From positions 1-56,036 of the forward strand of contig NZ_QDAE01000020.1 in assembly GCF_003075455.1 (NCBI RefSeq): a stretch of 56,036 bases of DNA. The letters are read 5' to 3'. The position numbers and the translations under genes are program-made. The DNA is from Arthrobacter sp. Bz4 (GTDB lineage: Bacteria > Actinomycetota > Actinomycetes > Actinomycetales > Micrococcaceae). Shown piece after piece: positions 25,270-33,547 of the stretch. The notes below the pieces were generated by a model, which saw only the letters and a list, made by a program, of their open reading frames with translations, was not told where the DNA came from and searched no databases. Every line of letters starts with the position of its first letter. Position 1 is the stretch's first letter.

Positions 25270-27438
25270 CTAACGGTTGCCTGTTGCCTTCGCTTCCCTG
25301 CCGCCTCGATCGTCGTCACTGTGCAGCCTGCCCGCACCGCGGCCACGACCGGGACGTTTGTCTTTACCCGGAAGGACCTGTATCACCGAGGGGCGTGGCA
25401 CCGCTGCGTCGCCGCGGCGCGGTTTACTGCCATCAGCAACATAGTCGGGAAACAGGGAGGTCTGGTTTCCCCAGACGCCGTTCTCCCCCGGGTGCTGGAC
25501 TGCAACGAAAACGTGGCGGTCCTTGTCCCTGATGATCGGCCCACACGTCTCGCCGTCCCGTGGTACGGCGAGGAATTGTTCCACCTTGCCGCGTTCCTCC
25601 CCGTCGAGGGTGACCTGAAACAAGCCATCGCAGTACCCGATGGTGCCCGGCTGCCCGTCAGTGGAGATCCACAGATTGCCGACCGAGTCGAACGCCAGGT
25701 TGTCCGGGCATGAAATCGGCGAGACTTTCTGCGCTGGAAATCCGCTGAAGTACACGGTGGGGTCATTGGCCGGGTCACCGCAGACCATCAACAGGTTCCA
25801 GGTGAACCGAGCAGAGGTCTGGTCTCCGCCGTTCTCGGTGATCTCAACGACATGTCCCGACCGGTTAGCGGTTCGCGGGTTCGCCTCGTCAGCGGGCGAG
25901 TTGGCGCCGACACCGCGGTTGGTGTTGTTGGTGCAGGCCACGTAAACCTTGCCGGTGCTGGGGTTAGGCTCCACGTCTTCGGCCCGGTCCATTTTGGTGG
26001 GACCCACCTTGTCGGCGGCCAGCCGGGTATAGACCGCCACCTCAGCAGCGCTCATTCCCGGCACTGCCGACTTGTTGTTGACGATCAGTGGCAACCACTC
26101 GCCGACGCCGTCGAACTTCCCGTCGGTGGGCAGATCGCCGGACCCATCAATTTCGGGGGCCGAGTTGCCCTGGAACCGCGCCACGTAGAGCGACCCCTCG
26201 GAGAGGAGCGTCATGTTCTTCCGCCGAGCTGCGGGAGTGCCGGCGGTGTCCATCCGGTTCAGGGAGACGAACTTGTAGAGGTAATCGAACCGCTCGTCGT
26301 CACCGGAATAAGCCACCACCCTGCCGTCGCCAGCCACGATCACGTTGGCGCCCTCATGCTTGAAGCGGCCAAGCATCGAGTGCTTCTTCGGCGTCGAGGT
26401 CCGGTCGAAGGGGTCCACCTCGACGATGTAACCGAAACGGTTCGCTTCGTTCTGGTATCCCTTGTTCCGGGTATCCAGCCGAGGTTCGTCGACCTCCCAG
26501 CCACGGGCCGTCGGAGACGCGGTGAGCCCGTATCTACGGTCCGAGGCACTGGTTCCCGGGCTGACGAAGTAGCCGTTGAAGTTTTCCTCCCCTGACAGGA
26601 TAGTTCCCCAGGGAGTGGTTCCGCCGGCGCAGTTGCCGAGGGTTCCGAGAATGGTTCGGCCCGCGGGATCATCAATGGTTTTGACCAAATCGGATCCGGC
26701 GGCGGGACCCGTCAACTCGTAGGGGGTGTCGAGCAGGAAGCGACGGTTCAACGGTGCGCCCTGAACATACTTCCAGGCCTTCGAAGCGTTTTGACGCTCC
26801 AGTTCCACCACTGTCAGACCGTGCGCTGCGCGGCCGATACCCCGCACCTCCGCGGCCGGCAGACTGGGTGGCACCATGATGGGTTCGTTGGTGTACTCGT
26901 GATTGACGAACATCACGGCCCGTTTGCCCTTGCTTCCCGGCAGATCCAGAATGTCCGTGTAATCGCAGTTGTAGCCAAACTGCAGTTGCTGTGCGGCCTC
27001 GGACTGGTTGAAGACGTCGAACACCGGCGACTCGCGGAACAGGGGATCGCCCCAGCGGATAATCGGTTGCCAGGTGAAGCCCTTCGGCACCGTGAAATCA
27101 TCTACCAGAGCATCTACCGGACGGATCGGGGCGAACTTCAGGTTGCTCCGGGGCCCCCGCTTTTGGAGGGCGACGGCGGGCGCCAGCTGGGGATCTGTCG
27201 GCACCCGGGTGCCTGTCTGTCCACCAACGATGAGGGCCAGCGCCCCGACGGCACCGACGCCAAGCACGTTCCGGCGGGAGTACTCAGAGGAGACGACATC
27301 CCTGAAATAGCTGTTGTCGGACGTGTTGCAGACTGCCGAAGCGCACGCATTGTCACACTTCAACGCGCACGTCACCGCGCTGCGCTTTCCATTCGTGTGG
27401 CCAAGCATGGGCAAAAAGCGCTTCTTCGTGTCACTCAT
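25270..27438 (-). CDS. phoX: PhoX-family alkaline phosphatase, Tat-exported
   Basis: The 722-residue protein belongs to the PhoX (DUF839) family, Ca/Fe-dependent phosphatases that release phosphate from organic esters outside the cytoplasm. The Tat motif SRRNVLGVGAVGALALIVGG is near residues 54-73, with a long N-terminal region ahead of it. Family blocks visible are FVNHEYTN, the GNCAGGTTPWGT-LSGEENFNGYF segment with its metal-binding glutamate, H-K-K/KHSMLGRFKHEGA, and the C-terminal C-G-P-I segment. ATG 27438 is chosen because the start codons further upstream lack a binding site. A basic tail of about 30 residues follows the normal end (VIQVLP) and is unusual. A PHO-box-like site lies upstream. 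Confidence 0.9.
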   Translation of the reverse strand: MSDTKKRFLPMLGHTNGKRSAVTCALKCDNACASAVCNTSDNSYFRDVVSSEYSRRNVLGVGAVGALALIVGGQTGTRVPTDPQLAPAVALQKRGPRSNLKFAPIRPVDALVDDFTVPKGFTWQPIIRWGDPLFRESPVFDVFNQSEAAQQLQFGYNCDYTDILDLPGSKGKRAVMFVNHEYTNEPIMVPPSLPAAEVRGIGRAAHGLTVVELERQNASKAWKYVQGAPLNRRFLLDTPYELTGPAAGSDLVKTIDDPAGRTILGTLGNCAGGTTPWGTILSGEENFNGYFVSPGTSASDRRYGLTASPTARGWEVDEPRLDTRNKGYQNEANRFGYIVEVDPFDRTSTPKKHSMLGRFKHEGANVIVAGDGRVVAYSGDDERFDYLYKFVSLNRMDTAGTPAARRKNMTLLSEGSLYVARFQGNSAPEIDGSGDLPTDGKFDGVGEWLPLIVNNKSAVPGMSAAEVAVYTRLAADKVGPTKMDRAEDVEPNPSTGKVYVACTNNTNRGVGANSPADEANPRTANRSGHVVEITENGGDQTSARFTWNLLMVCGDPANDPTVYFSGFPAQKVSPISCPDNLAFDSVGNLWISTDGQPGTIGYCDGLFQVTLDGEERGKVEQFLAVPRDGETCGPIIRDKDRHVFVAVQHPGENGVWGNQTSLFPDYVADGSKPRRGDAAVPRPSVIQVLPGKDKRPGRGRGAGRLHSDDDRGGREAKATGNR

Positions 27439-27510
27439 GTGGTGCCTTCCAGCAGTGGAGCGGGGTGAGCAGCTTCCACACTGACAAGGCCGGGCTAACA
27501 CTGCGGGCAG

Positions 27511-27532
27511 TCCAGGTGACAGGAAGGTGAAC
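27511..27532 (-). promoter_or_regulatory. PHO-box-like PhoP site upstream of phoX
   Basis: Read on the minus strand, GTTCACCTTCC and TGTCACCTGGA are two contiguous 11-bp direct repeats. Actinobacterial PhoP boxes are direct repeats of about 11 bp with a G-T-T/G-C-A-C-C core. The site is about 73 bp upstream of the phoX start, the right place to activate the gene under phosphate limitation. Confidence 0.6.
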
Positions 27533-27620
27533 TTCCGCCTCCGTTCAGCCATTCCGCAGGACTTTTGCCGGTTTCGGCCCCCCGCCACCCCGGATCCAAG
27601 AGGCGGAGGGGGTGGGAGAT

Positions 27621-28613
27621 CTAGGCGGAGCCGAGCAGTGCCCGGGTGCGTTCGAGCCGGTCGAGCCACCAGGCGGTCCGTTCAGGATCTGCCGCATAGC
27701 GCTCCAGCAGGTCATCGGAGACCTGGACCTTGCCCACCGCCAGCCAGCCGCCGTCGGGCACCAGCGACCGTTCGGTGACGTCGCCGCGCATGAGAGAGAC
27801 GGTGCCCAGTCCGCAGGCGTACGGCAGCTCCGGCAGCGCGGCCGCGAGCGCCACCCCGGCGCTGATTCCCACCGAGGTATCCAGGGCGGAGCTGACGACG
27901 GCGGGAAGCCCGGCCTGCGCAACGATGTCCAGGGCCCGCCGGACCCCGCCAAGTGGCGCAGCCTTGATGACCAGCAGATCGGCAGCATCTTCGCGTGCCA
28001 CGCGCAACGGGTCGGATTCTTTCCGGACGGACTCGTCGGCTGCGATGAGGACGGGGATCTCCCGACGGCGTAACTCGAGCCGGACGGCGCGGAGCCGGTC
28101 AATGGTCATCGCCGGTTGCTCCGCATACTCAAGGCCGTGCTCGGCCAGCACCGTGAGGGCGATCACCGCCTCAGCAACAGTCCAGCCGCCGTTGGCGTCA
28201 ACGCGCAGCCCTGCAGCCGGTAGCAGCCGCCGCACCTCGGCGACGCGGGCCAGGTCGTCGGCAAGGGTCTGGCCCCGTTCGGCGACCTTCACTTTGACCG
28301 CGGTAACCGGACCGAACCGGGCAAGCACCGATTCGACCTCACTGGCTGGGACCGCCGGGACCGTCGCGTTGACTGCAACCTTCCCGCGAACAGCAGCGGG
28401 GAAGCCCTCCCAGCTGGCCTCGATGGCCCCCCGTAGCCACGGCGCGGCCTCGGCGTCGTCGTATTCAGGGAACGGGCAGAACTCGCCCCAGCCGGCCGGC
28501 CCTTGCACCAGCAGCGCCTCACGGTGCTGGACCCCGCGGAAAGTCACCCGCATGGGAATCGAGACCACACGGGCGACTGCGAGAAGCTCGGCGGTTGAGG
28601 GAAGTGTACTCAC
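27621..28613 (-). CDS. menC: o-Succinylbenzoate synthase
   Basis: This 330-residue enolase-superfamily enzyme dehydrates SHCHC to o-succinylbenzoate in menaquinone synthesis. Active-site residues sit where expected: Lys107 and Lys109 in the KVKV strand, Asp139 in RVDANGGW, Glu165, Asp193 in AADES, and Lys217. The small size and N-terminal capping domain fit actinobacterial MenC. The start is GTG 28613, with no good ribosome binding site because a direct repeat occupies the region just upstream. menB, menE and menA are not in the window. Confidence 0.93.
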   Translation of the reverse strand: MSTLPSTAELLAVARVVSIPMRVTFRGVQHREALLVQGPAGWGEFCPFPEYDDAEAAPWLRGAIEASWEGFPAAVRGKVAVNATVPAVPASEVESVLARFGPVTAVKVKVAERGQTLADDLARVAEVRRLLPAAGLRVDANGGWTVAEAVIALTVLAEHGLEYAEQPAMTIDRLRAVRLELRRREIPVLIAADESVRKESDPLRVAREDAADLLVIKAAPLGGVRRALDIVAQAGLPAVVSSALDTSVGISAGVALAAALPELPYACGLGTVSLMRGDVTERSLVPDGGWLAVGKVQVSDDLLERYAADPERTAWWLDRLERTRALLGSA

Positions 28614-28650
28614 GGGTTCAGGCTACGCGACCGGGTTCAGGCAGCGCGAC
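28613..28650. repeat. 19-bp tandem repeat at the menC start
   Basis: Two 19-bp units (CGGGTTCAGGC-x-x-CGCGAC) at 28613-28631 and 28632-28650 differ at two positions. They begin at the menC start codon and cover the place where its ribosome binding site should be. Confidence 0.85.
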
Positions 28651-28682
28651 GGTGCTCCTCACCGAACCCAGGACGTCGTCGC

Positions 28683-29339
28683 TCAGGGCACCGGCCGGAG
28701 TGCCGACTGGACGATCACCGTGTCCGGCCCGAACTCGCGATCGTAGCGTTCCTGGCGGGTACCGTCGTCATAGTCGACTGCGACAACCAGATAACCGTTC
28801 GTTATCGACGAGTAGATCACCGGGTCGCCCGACGCCCGGATGTCGAGCTCGATCCCTTCAAGGGTGGCCTCGTCATTGGATCCGGGGTTCGCTGGGTCCA
28901 GTCGCGGATCGAAGTCGGCTATCGGGTCGTACAGCGAGAGTGGGATGGGTTCCTGGGTCCGGGTGAAGGCTTTGCCGTCCCAGGTTCCCTGGACGGCGTA
29001 AGTGCCCCACGTCACCCCGGAGGCGGTTTCGAACTGCTCAACGGCGTCCCAGTCCCAGTTGAGCAGGTCCACGGGGCCACCACAGTGGGGCGGATAGGAC
29101 TCCCCAACCGCGCCAAGGCAAAGCTGGGGAAGACCATCGCCCTGCTGCCAGACGGTCGTTTGGGCCAGCACCTCCCCTGTCGCCGCGATGCCGCTGGACG
29201 GGGATGGATCAGGCACCACCGGATCGGCGGGGCTCGAACCGGTAGGCGCCGACGCCGGAACCCCGACCGCACCGCACGCAGACATTGCCACCGCGATCGC
29301 GGCGAGCGATGCCGCCAGAGGCCCAGTATGCCAACCCAT
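28683..29339 (-). CDS. Hypothetical lipoprotein
   Basis: The 218-residue protein carries a clear lipoprotein signal with Cys22 after AVAMSA, so it is anchored on the outer face of the membrane. A Ser/Pro-rich linker follows. The rest is a beta-rich domain with a C-P/C-G-G pair and a DPRLDPANPGSNDEATLEG segment that I do not recognise as belonging to a named family. It is divergent from the PAP2 gene by about 95 bp. No function can be assigned. Confidence 0.8.
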   Translation of the reverse strand: MGWHTGPLAASLAAIAVAMSACGAVGVPASAPTGSSPADPVVPDPSPSSGIAATGEVLAQTTVWQQGDGLPQLCLGAVGESYPPHCGGPVDLLNWDWDAVEQFETASGVTWGTYAVQGTWDGKAFTRTQEPIPLSLYDPIADFDPRLDPANPGSNDEATLEGIELDIRASGDPVIYSSITNGYLVVAVDYDDGTRQERYDREFGPDTVIVQSALRPVP

Positions 29340-29433
29340 GTTCTCATTGTGCGTAGCCGGGCCGGCATCACGGCCTGCCGGAAGATCACGATTGGATTGC
29401 AGAAGTGCAGCGCCGGTATGGAAGTCTTGCAGG

Positions 29434-30345
29434 GTGAGCCCACAGAAATCCGCGAACCCGACGGGGAGGAAACTTCCCGCCGCCCGGAACCCATCACTGT
29501 TCCTGATGGGTTCGCTGGTGTGTGCCGTGGCGCTGGGCTGGACCTATTGGGCGTTCGTGCGGACCAGCACCGGCCAGTTCGCGGACGAATCGGCCTGGCG
29601 TGAGGCTGGTTTCGCGGCCCCCGACTCGCAGCAACCCTTCCTCCAGTTTCTGGACAGCCTGCCGGCGCTGTCGGTGCTGTTCGCAGCGGCGGTCATCCTG
29701 TTCGTGACGCTACGCAGGCAGCGGTGGTCGGCAGCGGTGATCGCCCTGGGAACCATTGCCGGGGCCAACCTCACCACCCAGGTCCTGAAGAACCTGTTGT
29801 TCGATCGCCCTGACCGGGGCGTGCCGACGCTCGACTTCAACTCGCTGCCGTCCGGCCACACCACTCTCGCCGCGTCAGCTGCTGCAGCGATTTTCCTGGT
29901 GGTCACTCCGAGGTGGAGACCGTTGGCTGCCGCAGCCGGTGGCACCTATTCGGTGGCGGCCGGGGCCGCCACCTTCCTCAACCTGTGGCATCGTCCCGCA
30001 GACGTCATCGCGGCCTTCCTGGTGGTGGGTGCGTGGACCCTGCTGGGCGGTCTGCTGATCATGCGGTTCGGCAACGCCTGGAATGTGTGGTCCGGCTACG
30101 GCGAGCATTGGGCGGCCTCACGGTTGTGGCTCACCTTCTGCTGGGCTGCGGGAGTGGCGGGGCTCGCCCTCGGTGTCATCCTGTACCTGTACGTCCAGCT
30201 CATCGGACCAGCACCCGTCCCCGGGACAGCACGCATTCCCCTGTTCTTCTGGTCCGGGCTGTCAATGATTGTTGGGGTGGGGTTCACCCTCAGCGCTGCT
30301 GCCAGCTGTCTGTTCAGCCATCAGGCACGGCGCCGCGTGGGCTAG
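29434..30345 (+). CDS. PAP2-family membrane phosphatase
   Basis: The 303-residue membrane protein has about six helices and the three PAP2 motifs: K119-x5-RP (125-126), PSGH at 139-142, and a third with His186 and Asp190 (WHRPAD). The arginine usually found six residues before the last histidine is a threonine here, a variant common in actinobacterial members of this superfamily. Such proteins remove phosphate from phosphatidate or undecaprenyl diphosphate-type lipids. GTG 29434 starts the frame; the upstream open frame to 29188 overlaps the divergent lipoprotein gene and is not used. Confidence 0.85.
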   Translation: MSPQKSANPTGRKLPAARNPSLFLMGSLVCAVALGWTYWAFVRTSTGQFADESAWREAGFAAPDSQQPFLQFLDSLPALSVLFAAAVILFVTLRRQRWSAAVIALGTIAGANLTTQVLKNLLFDRPDRGVPTLDFNSLPSGHTTLAASAAAAIFLVVTPRWRPLAAAAGGTYSVAAGAATFLNLWHRPADVIAAFLVVGAWTLLGGLLIMRFGNAWNVWSGYGEHWAASRLWLTFCWAAGVAGLALGVILYLYVQLIGPAPVPGTARIPLFFWSGLSMIVGVGFTLSAAASCLFSHQARRRVG

Positions 30346-31571
30346 CTCCGGGCGAGCGAAGTCGGCCGGTGCGGTGGCACCCAGAACCACAAGACTGCCG
30401 CGGCAAGGAGGCCCAGCCCGCCAGTCGCCCAGATGCCTGCGGAGAGGGTCGCGACGGCGGTGACCGCCGCAAGAACCCCCGGGCCGGTCATGGTCCCGAC
30501 ATCGCTGAGTAGCCGCCAGATTCCAAGGAACTGGGGCCGGCCGGGATTCGGTGAGAAGTCAGCCCCCAGGGTCATCACGATGCCCGAGCCGATACCGTTG
30601 CCGAATCCGATCAGGAGCGCCACCAGCAGCAGCCCCACTGCATCGCCGGTGAAGGGCAACAGGATCAGCGCTACGCCCATGATCAGCATGCAGGGTACGG
30701 CAACCCACCGCCGCCCCCTGACGTCCATCATCTTCCCGGCCGGGTAGAAGATCAGCATGTCGATGGCGCCGGACAGGCCATAGATCAGGGCAGTGGTGGT
30801 GGCGTCCAGACCGATATCCTGCGCCCAGAGCGGCAACACCGCCTGTCGGGTGGCCCGGATGGCGGCGATCAGCAGGACACCAATGCCCACCGTCGCAAAA
30901 ACCCTGCGGTGGGATCGCAGAATGGACCGGACTGTCGGGGCCGACGACGGCGGGTCCGCTACCCGCTCGAGGGCAGTGGATCCGTTCATGGCCAACCGCC
31001 CGGGGGCGACCAGCTCAGGCACCCTGCTGCTCAGGGCGGCAGCAGCGAGAGCGGCCCCCGCCCCCACCCAGTACGCACCAGCCAATCCAGCGAAGCTCAT
31101 GGCCAGAGCCGCCGCGAAAGGGCCGAGGAAAACGCCGATCCTGGTGACACCGCCGAGCGTGGACAGCGCCCTCGCCCTGAAGTGGATGGGAACGGCTTCG
31201 GTGAGGTAACTCTGGCGGGCCAGACCGAAAACGGCACCGGCCATCCCGATCATGAAGATGGCTGCGGCGAACACGGCGAGGTTGGGGGCCAGCAAGGCCA
31301 GTACCATCGCCGTCGAGCACCAGAGTGACGCCCCGACCAGGGCCCACCGTTCACCGAACCGGGTGGTCAGGAGCGTTGCGGGCACGTTGGTGACCAGGGA
31401 GCCGATCCCGGTGAGGGTGATGATCAGTGCCGCCGTCGCAATGTCAGCCCCGAGGCTGCGCGCCGAGAGCGCTATTACTGGAAGGATCGCCCCCGTCGCC
31501 ATCCCATAGAGCAGCGACGGGCCGTAAGCGCCGACAGCGATCGACTTGAGGTTGAACGATTCGCCCGGCAC
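30342..31571 (-). CDS. MFS transporter
   Basis: The 409-residue polytopic protein has about twelve hydrophobic segments in two halves, with a positively charged loop between helices 6 and 7 containing SILRSHRR. An early RFGERW-like motif between helices 2 and 3 resembles the MFS motif A. The class is drug/efflux-like (DHA) but no substrate can be deduced. It is convergent with the PAP2 gene, their stops overlapping by 4 bp, and may be co-transcribed with nothing obvious upstream. Confidence 0.85.
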   Translation of the reverse strand: MPGESFNLKSIAVGAYGPSLLYGMATGAILPVIALSARSLGADIATAALIITLTGIGSLVTNVPATLLTTRFGERWALVGASLWCSTAMVLALLAPNLAVFAAAIFMIGMAGAVFGLARQSYLTEAVPIHFRARALSTLGGVTRIGVFLGPFAAALAMSFAGLAGAYWVGAGAALAAAALSSRVPELVAPGRLAMNGSTALERVADPPSSAPTVRSILRSHRRVFATVGIGVLLIAAIRATRQAVLPLWAQDIGLDATTTALIYGLSGAIDMLIFYPAGKMMDVRGRRWVAVPCMLIMGVALILLPFTGDAVGLLLVALLIGFGNGIGSGIVMTLGADFSPNPGRPQFLGIWRLLSDVGTMTGPGVLAAVTAVATLSAGIWATGGLGLLAAAVLWFWVPPHRPTSLARS

Positions 31572-31612
31572 GCTTCTACTGTAGCCACCGGCGCCGTTCG
31601 CCCTCTTATCGA

Positions 31613-32044
31613 TCAGGCCTCAGGGGTACGCCGCCCCCCGAGAATCATCCCGACGACGGCGAGAACTCCGGCCACCCCCTCAGCGACCGCACTGAGGGCC
31701 TTTTCGAAGAACCAGATCGGCTCGTACATGGCGGGGATGGGCCCGATCGCGGGCAGCTGGACGTAGGTCGACACCACCACAGCCGCGAATGCTGATAGAG
31801 CCACCACCGCGGCAACGAGGTAGGACAACCGGCTGCCCCTGAGCAGGACGTAGAGGGCAGCGAGCACCGCCGCGGCCGCCTGCAGCCAGAACAGGGTGCC
31901 ACCGCCCATCCCCCCTGGATACGCGATCTGATAGTTGGCGGCGAGTTGCACATGGACGAACGCATCGATCGCCAGTCCGATGGCGATCACCACGCGGAGA
32001 CCGACTAGAACCGGGCGGTTGTGGGCGAGTGCCCGATTGCTCAT
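31613..32044 (-). CDS. Four-helix membrane protein of unknown function
   Basis: The 143-residue protein has four hydrophobic helices (about residues 13-33, 48-68, 76-96 and 113-136) with a polar loop containing NYQIAYPGGMGGG. It overlaps the preceding cupredoxin gene by 4 bp and is therefore probably its co-expressed membrane partner. Small membrane proteins next to cupredoxins are often tied to copper or respiratory electron transfer, but nothing in the sequence proves that. Confidence 0.75.
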   Translation of the reverse strand: MSNRALAHNRPVLVGLRVVIAIGLAIDAFVHVQLAANYQIAYPGGMGGGTLFWLQAAAAVLAALYVLLRGSRLSYLVAAVVALSAFAAVVVSTYVQLPAIGPIPAMYEPIWFFEKALSAVAEGVAGVLAVVGMILGGRRTPEA

Positions 32045-32502
32045 TCCTCGACGACCAGTGTGCTGATCATGCCTGGGTGCGGCGTGCAGAAGAAGGAGTA
32101 CTCCCCCGCGTCCTCGGGTGCCGTGAAGGTGACAGTCTCGTTGGGGCCGAAGACTGAATCGAACAGGCCATCCTCATCCGAAGTGACAGTGTGGCCGACA
32201 GAATCATTGTTAATGACGGTTACTTCGGCGCCCGGTGCCACCGGTCCGGAAACTTCGAATTCAAAGTCTGTGATGGTGATGACCACCTCTTCGGCCGCCT
32301 CGGCCGGGGTTTCAGCTGATTCGGTGGTCTCGGCTGGCGCGGCCGCCGGACTGGAGGCCGCCGGACTGGTGGCCGCCGGACTGGTGGTAGTAGTTTCCGG
32401 CTCCGGGGCCGCACTGCCAGATTCCTCCGACGCCCCACAACCGGCAACTCCCACCAGTGCACCGGCCAGAAGTACTCCCATAACGCTCTTTCGAATATCC
32501 AT
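32041..32502 (-). CDS. Cupredoxin (plastocyanin/azurin-type) lipoprotein
   Basis: The 153-residue exported lipoprotein has its lipid attachment site at Cys22, a Thr/Ser/Ala/Pro-rich linker (about 30-70) and a type-1 copper domain. All four copper ligands are visible: His104, Cys139, His142 and Met145 in the CTPHPGM loop. It should be a small extracellular electron carrier. The linker contains three tandem 15-bp DNA repeats, a spacer likely to vary in length. It overlaps the four-helix gene by 4 bp. Confidence 0.92.
   Translation of the reverse strand: MDIRKSVMGVLLAGALVGVAGCGASEESGSAAPEPETTTTSPAATSPAASSPAAAPAETTESAETPAEAAEEVVITITDFEFEVSGPVAPGAEVTVINNDSVGHTVTSDEDGLFDSVFGPNETVTFTAPEDAGEYSFFCTPHPGMISTLVVEE
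32341..32385. repeat. 15-bp tandem repeat in the cupredoxin linker
   Basis: Three near-identical 15-bp units (GGCCGCCGGACTGGN pattern) encode part of the Ser-Pro-Ala-Ala linker, keeping frame. Confidence 0.85.
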
Positions 32503-32632
32503 GATTAGCCTTTCCCTCAGAATCCCGATCAGAGCTGTTTTCCAAAGCCCTGGGCACCGTTAGCACCATGATCCTCTTCATTATGAGGTTCGTCACGGGG
32601 TAGGGCGCGGATTGCCCGGCGGGAGCCTGGGA

Positions 32633-33511
32633 TCAGGACTTGGAGGCCTGATGCCACTTCCAGTGCGCGAGGGTCCGCAACCGAATGAGCAGCGCCCGGG
32701 ATTGTTCGGGACCGTAGGGCAGGATGGGGATGGCCTTGGTCATGTCCACTGATGCTTCATCCATCGCCACCTTGGTGACCCGCACCGCGGTGCGCATTTT
32801 ATATAGCTGCGCCGTGACAAATTCGACGCCCACCGGGTTGCCGTGCCCCGGAATGAAAACGTCATAAAGGTCCTCCAGCGCGGCGATCTTACCCAGGGTG
32901 CGGATCCAGTCCGCAGGATACGAATCTTCAAACCCCGGGTCGCCGCCTTCTTCGACCAGATCCCCGGTGAAGAGTACGTTGCCTGCGCCGATCAGGAGAT
33001 CGTTATCCGTGTGGCCCGCCCCCAGATGGAACAGGGTTACGCTGATGCCGCCCAGGTCCAGGTCGACGGGGCCACCGTCCACCACCTTGTTGGTGGGGTG
33101 GATGGCCGTGTGGGGACCGGCGTCGTCGGCCATGGCTGGCTCGAGCTCTGCCACGAACTGACGCTGCTGCTCTCCTGTCTGCGCCAGGTCTTCCGCGCAG
33201 CGTGCGGTGGCCCAGATTTCCTCGACCCCCTGTGCGGCGAAATACGCATTGCCGAACGCATGGTCGAAGTGGGAGTGGGTGTTCACAGCTGTCACCGGCA
33301 GGTCCGTGAGTTCACGGACGGCGGCCAGGATGACGGCGGCCTGCGCTGGGCCGGCACCGGTGTCGATCACGAGGGCCCGCTCGGTGCCGACGACGAGACC
33401 CGGGTTGATCCGGTATCCGGCGTCACGCAGTATCCAGGTCTGCGGTCCCACTTCCCGCCAACGGGACTCGGTCTCCTTCGACACAGTGTCTACTGTTGGC
33501 GTCTCAGACAT
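32633..33511 (-). CDS. Metallo-beta-lactamase-fold hydrolase
   Basis: The 292-residue protein carries the zinc signature HSHFDH at residues 79-84, an A-G-H-T-D-N block near 165, T-G-D-L near 181 and GHG near 222, so a two-metal MBL site is complete. The family covers glyoxalase II-like thioesterases, quorum-quenching lactonases and many others; the sequence does not decide among them. It has no signal peptide. It lies head to tail with the EEP-family gene 36 bp upstream on the same strand. Confidence 0.88.
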   Translation of the reverse strand: MSETPTVDTVSKETESRWREVGPQTWILRDAGYRINPGLVVGTERALVIDTGAGPAQAAVILAAVRELTDLPVTAVNTHSHFDHAFGNAYFAAQGVEEIWATARCAEDLAQTGEQQRQFVAELEPAMADDAGPHTAIHPTNKVVDGGPVDLDLGGISVTLFHLGAGHTDNDLLIGAGNVLFTGDLVEEGGDPGFEDSYPADWIRTLGKIAALEDLYDVFIPGHGNPVGVEFVTAQLYKMRTAVRVTKVAMDEASVDMTKAIPILPYGPEQSRALLIRLRTLAHWKWHQASKS

Positions 33512-33547
33512 GGATTCCTCTCAACAACGATGGATGTGCTGGCCGTT

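Noticed and set aside
29188..29433. Upstream extension of the PAP2 phosphatase frame
   Set aside because: It overlaps the divergent lipoprotein gene, carries no transmembrane or PAP2 features and lacks a binding site.
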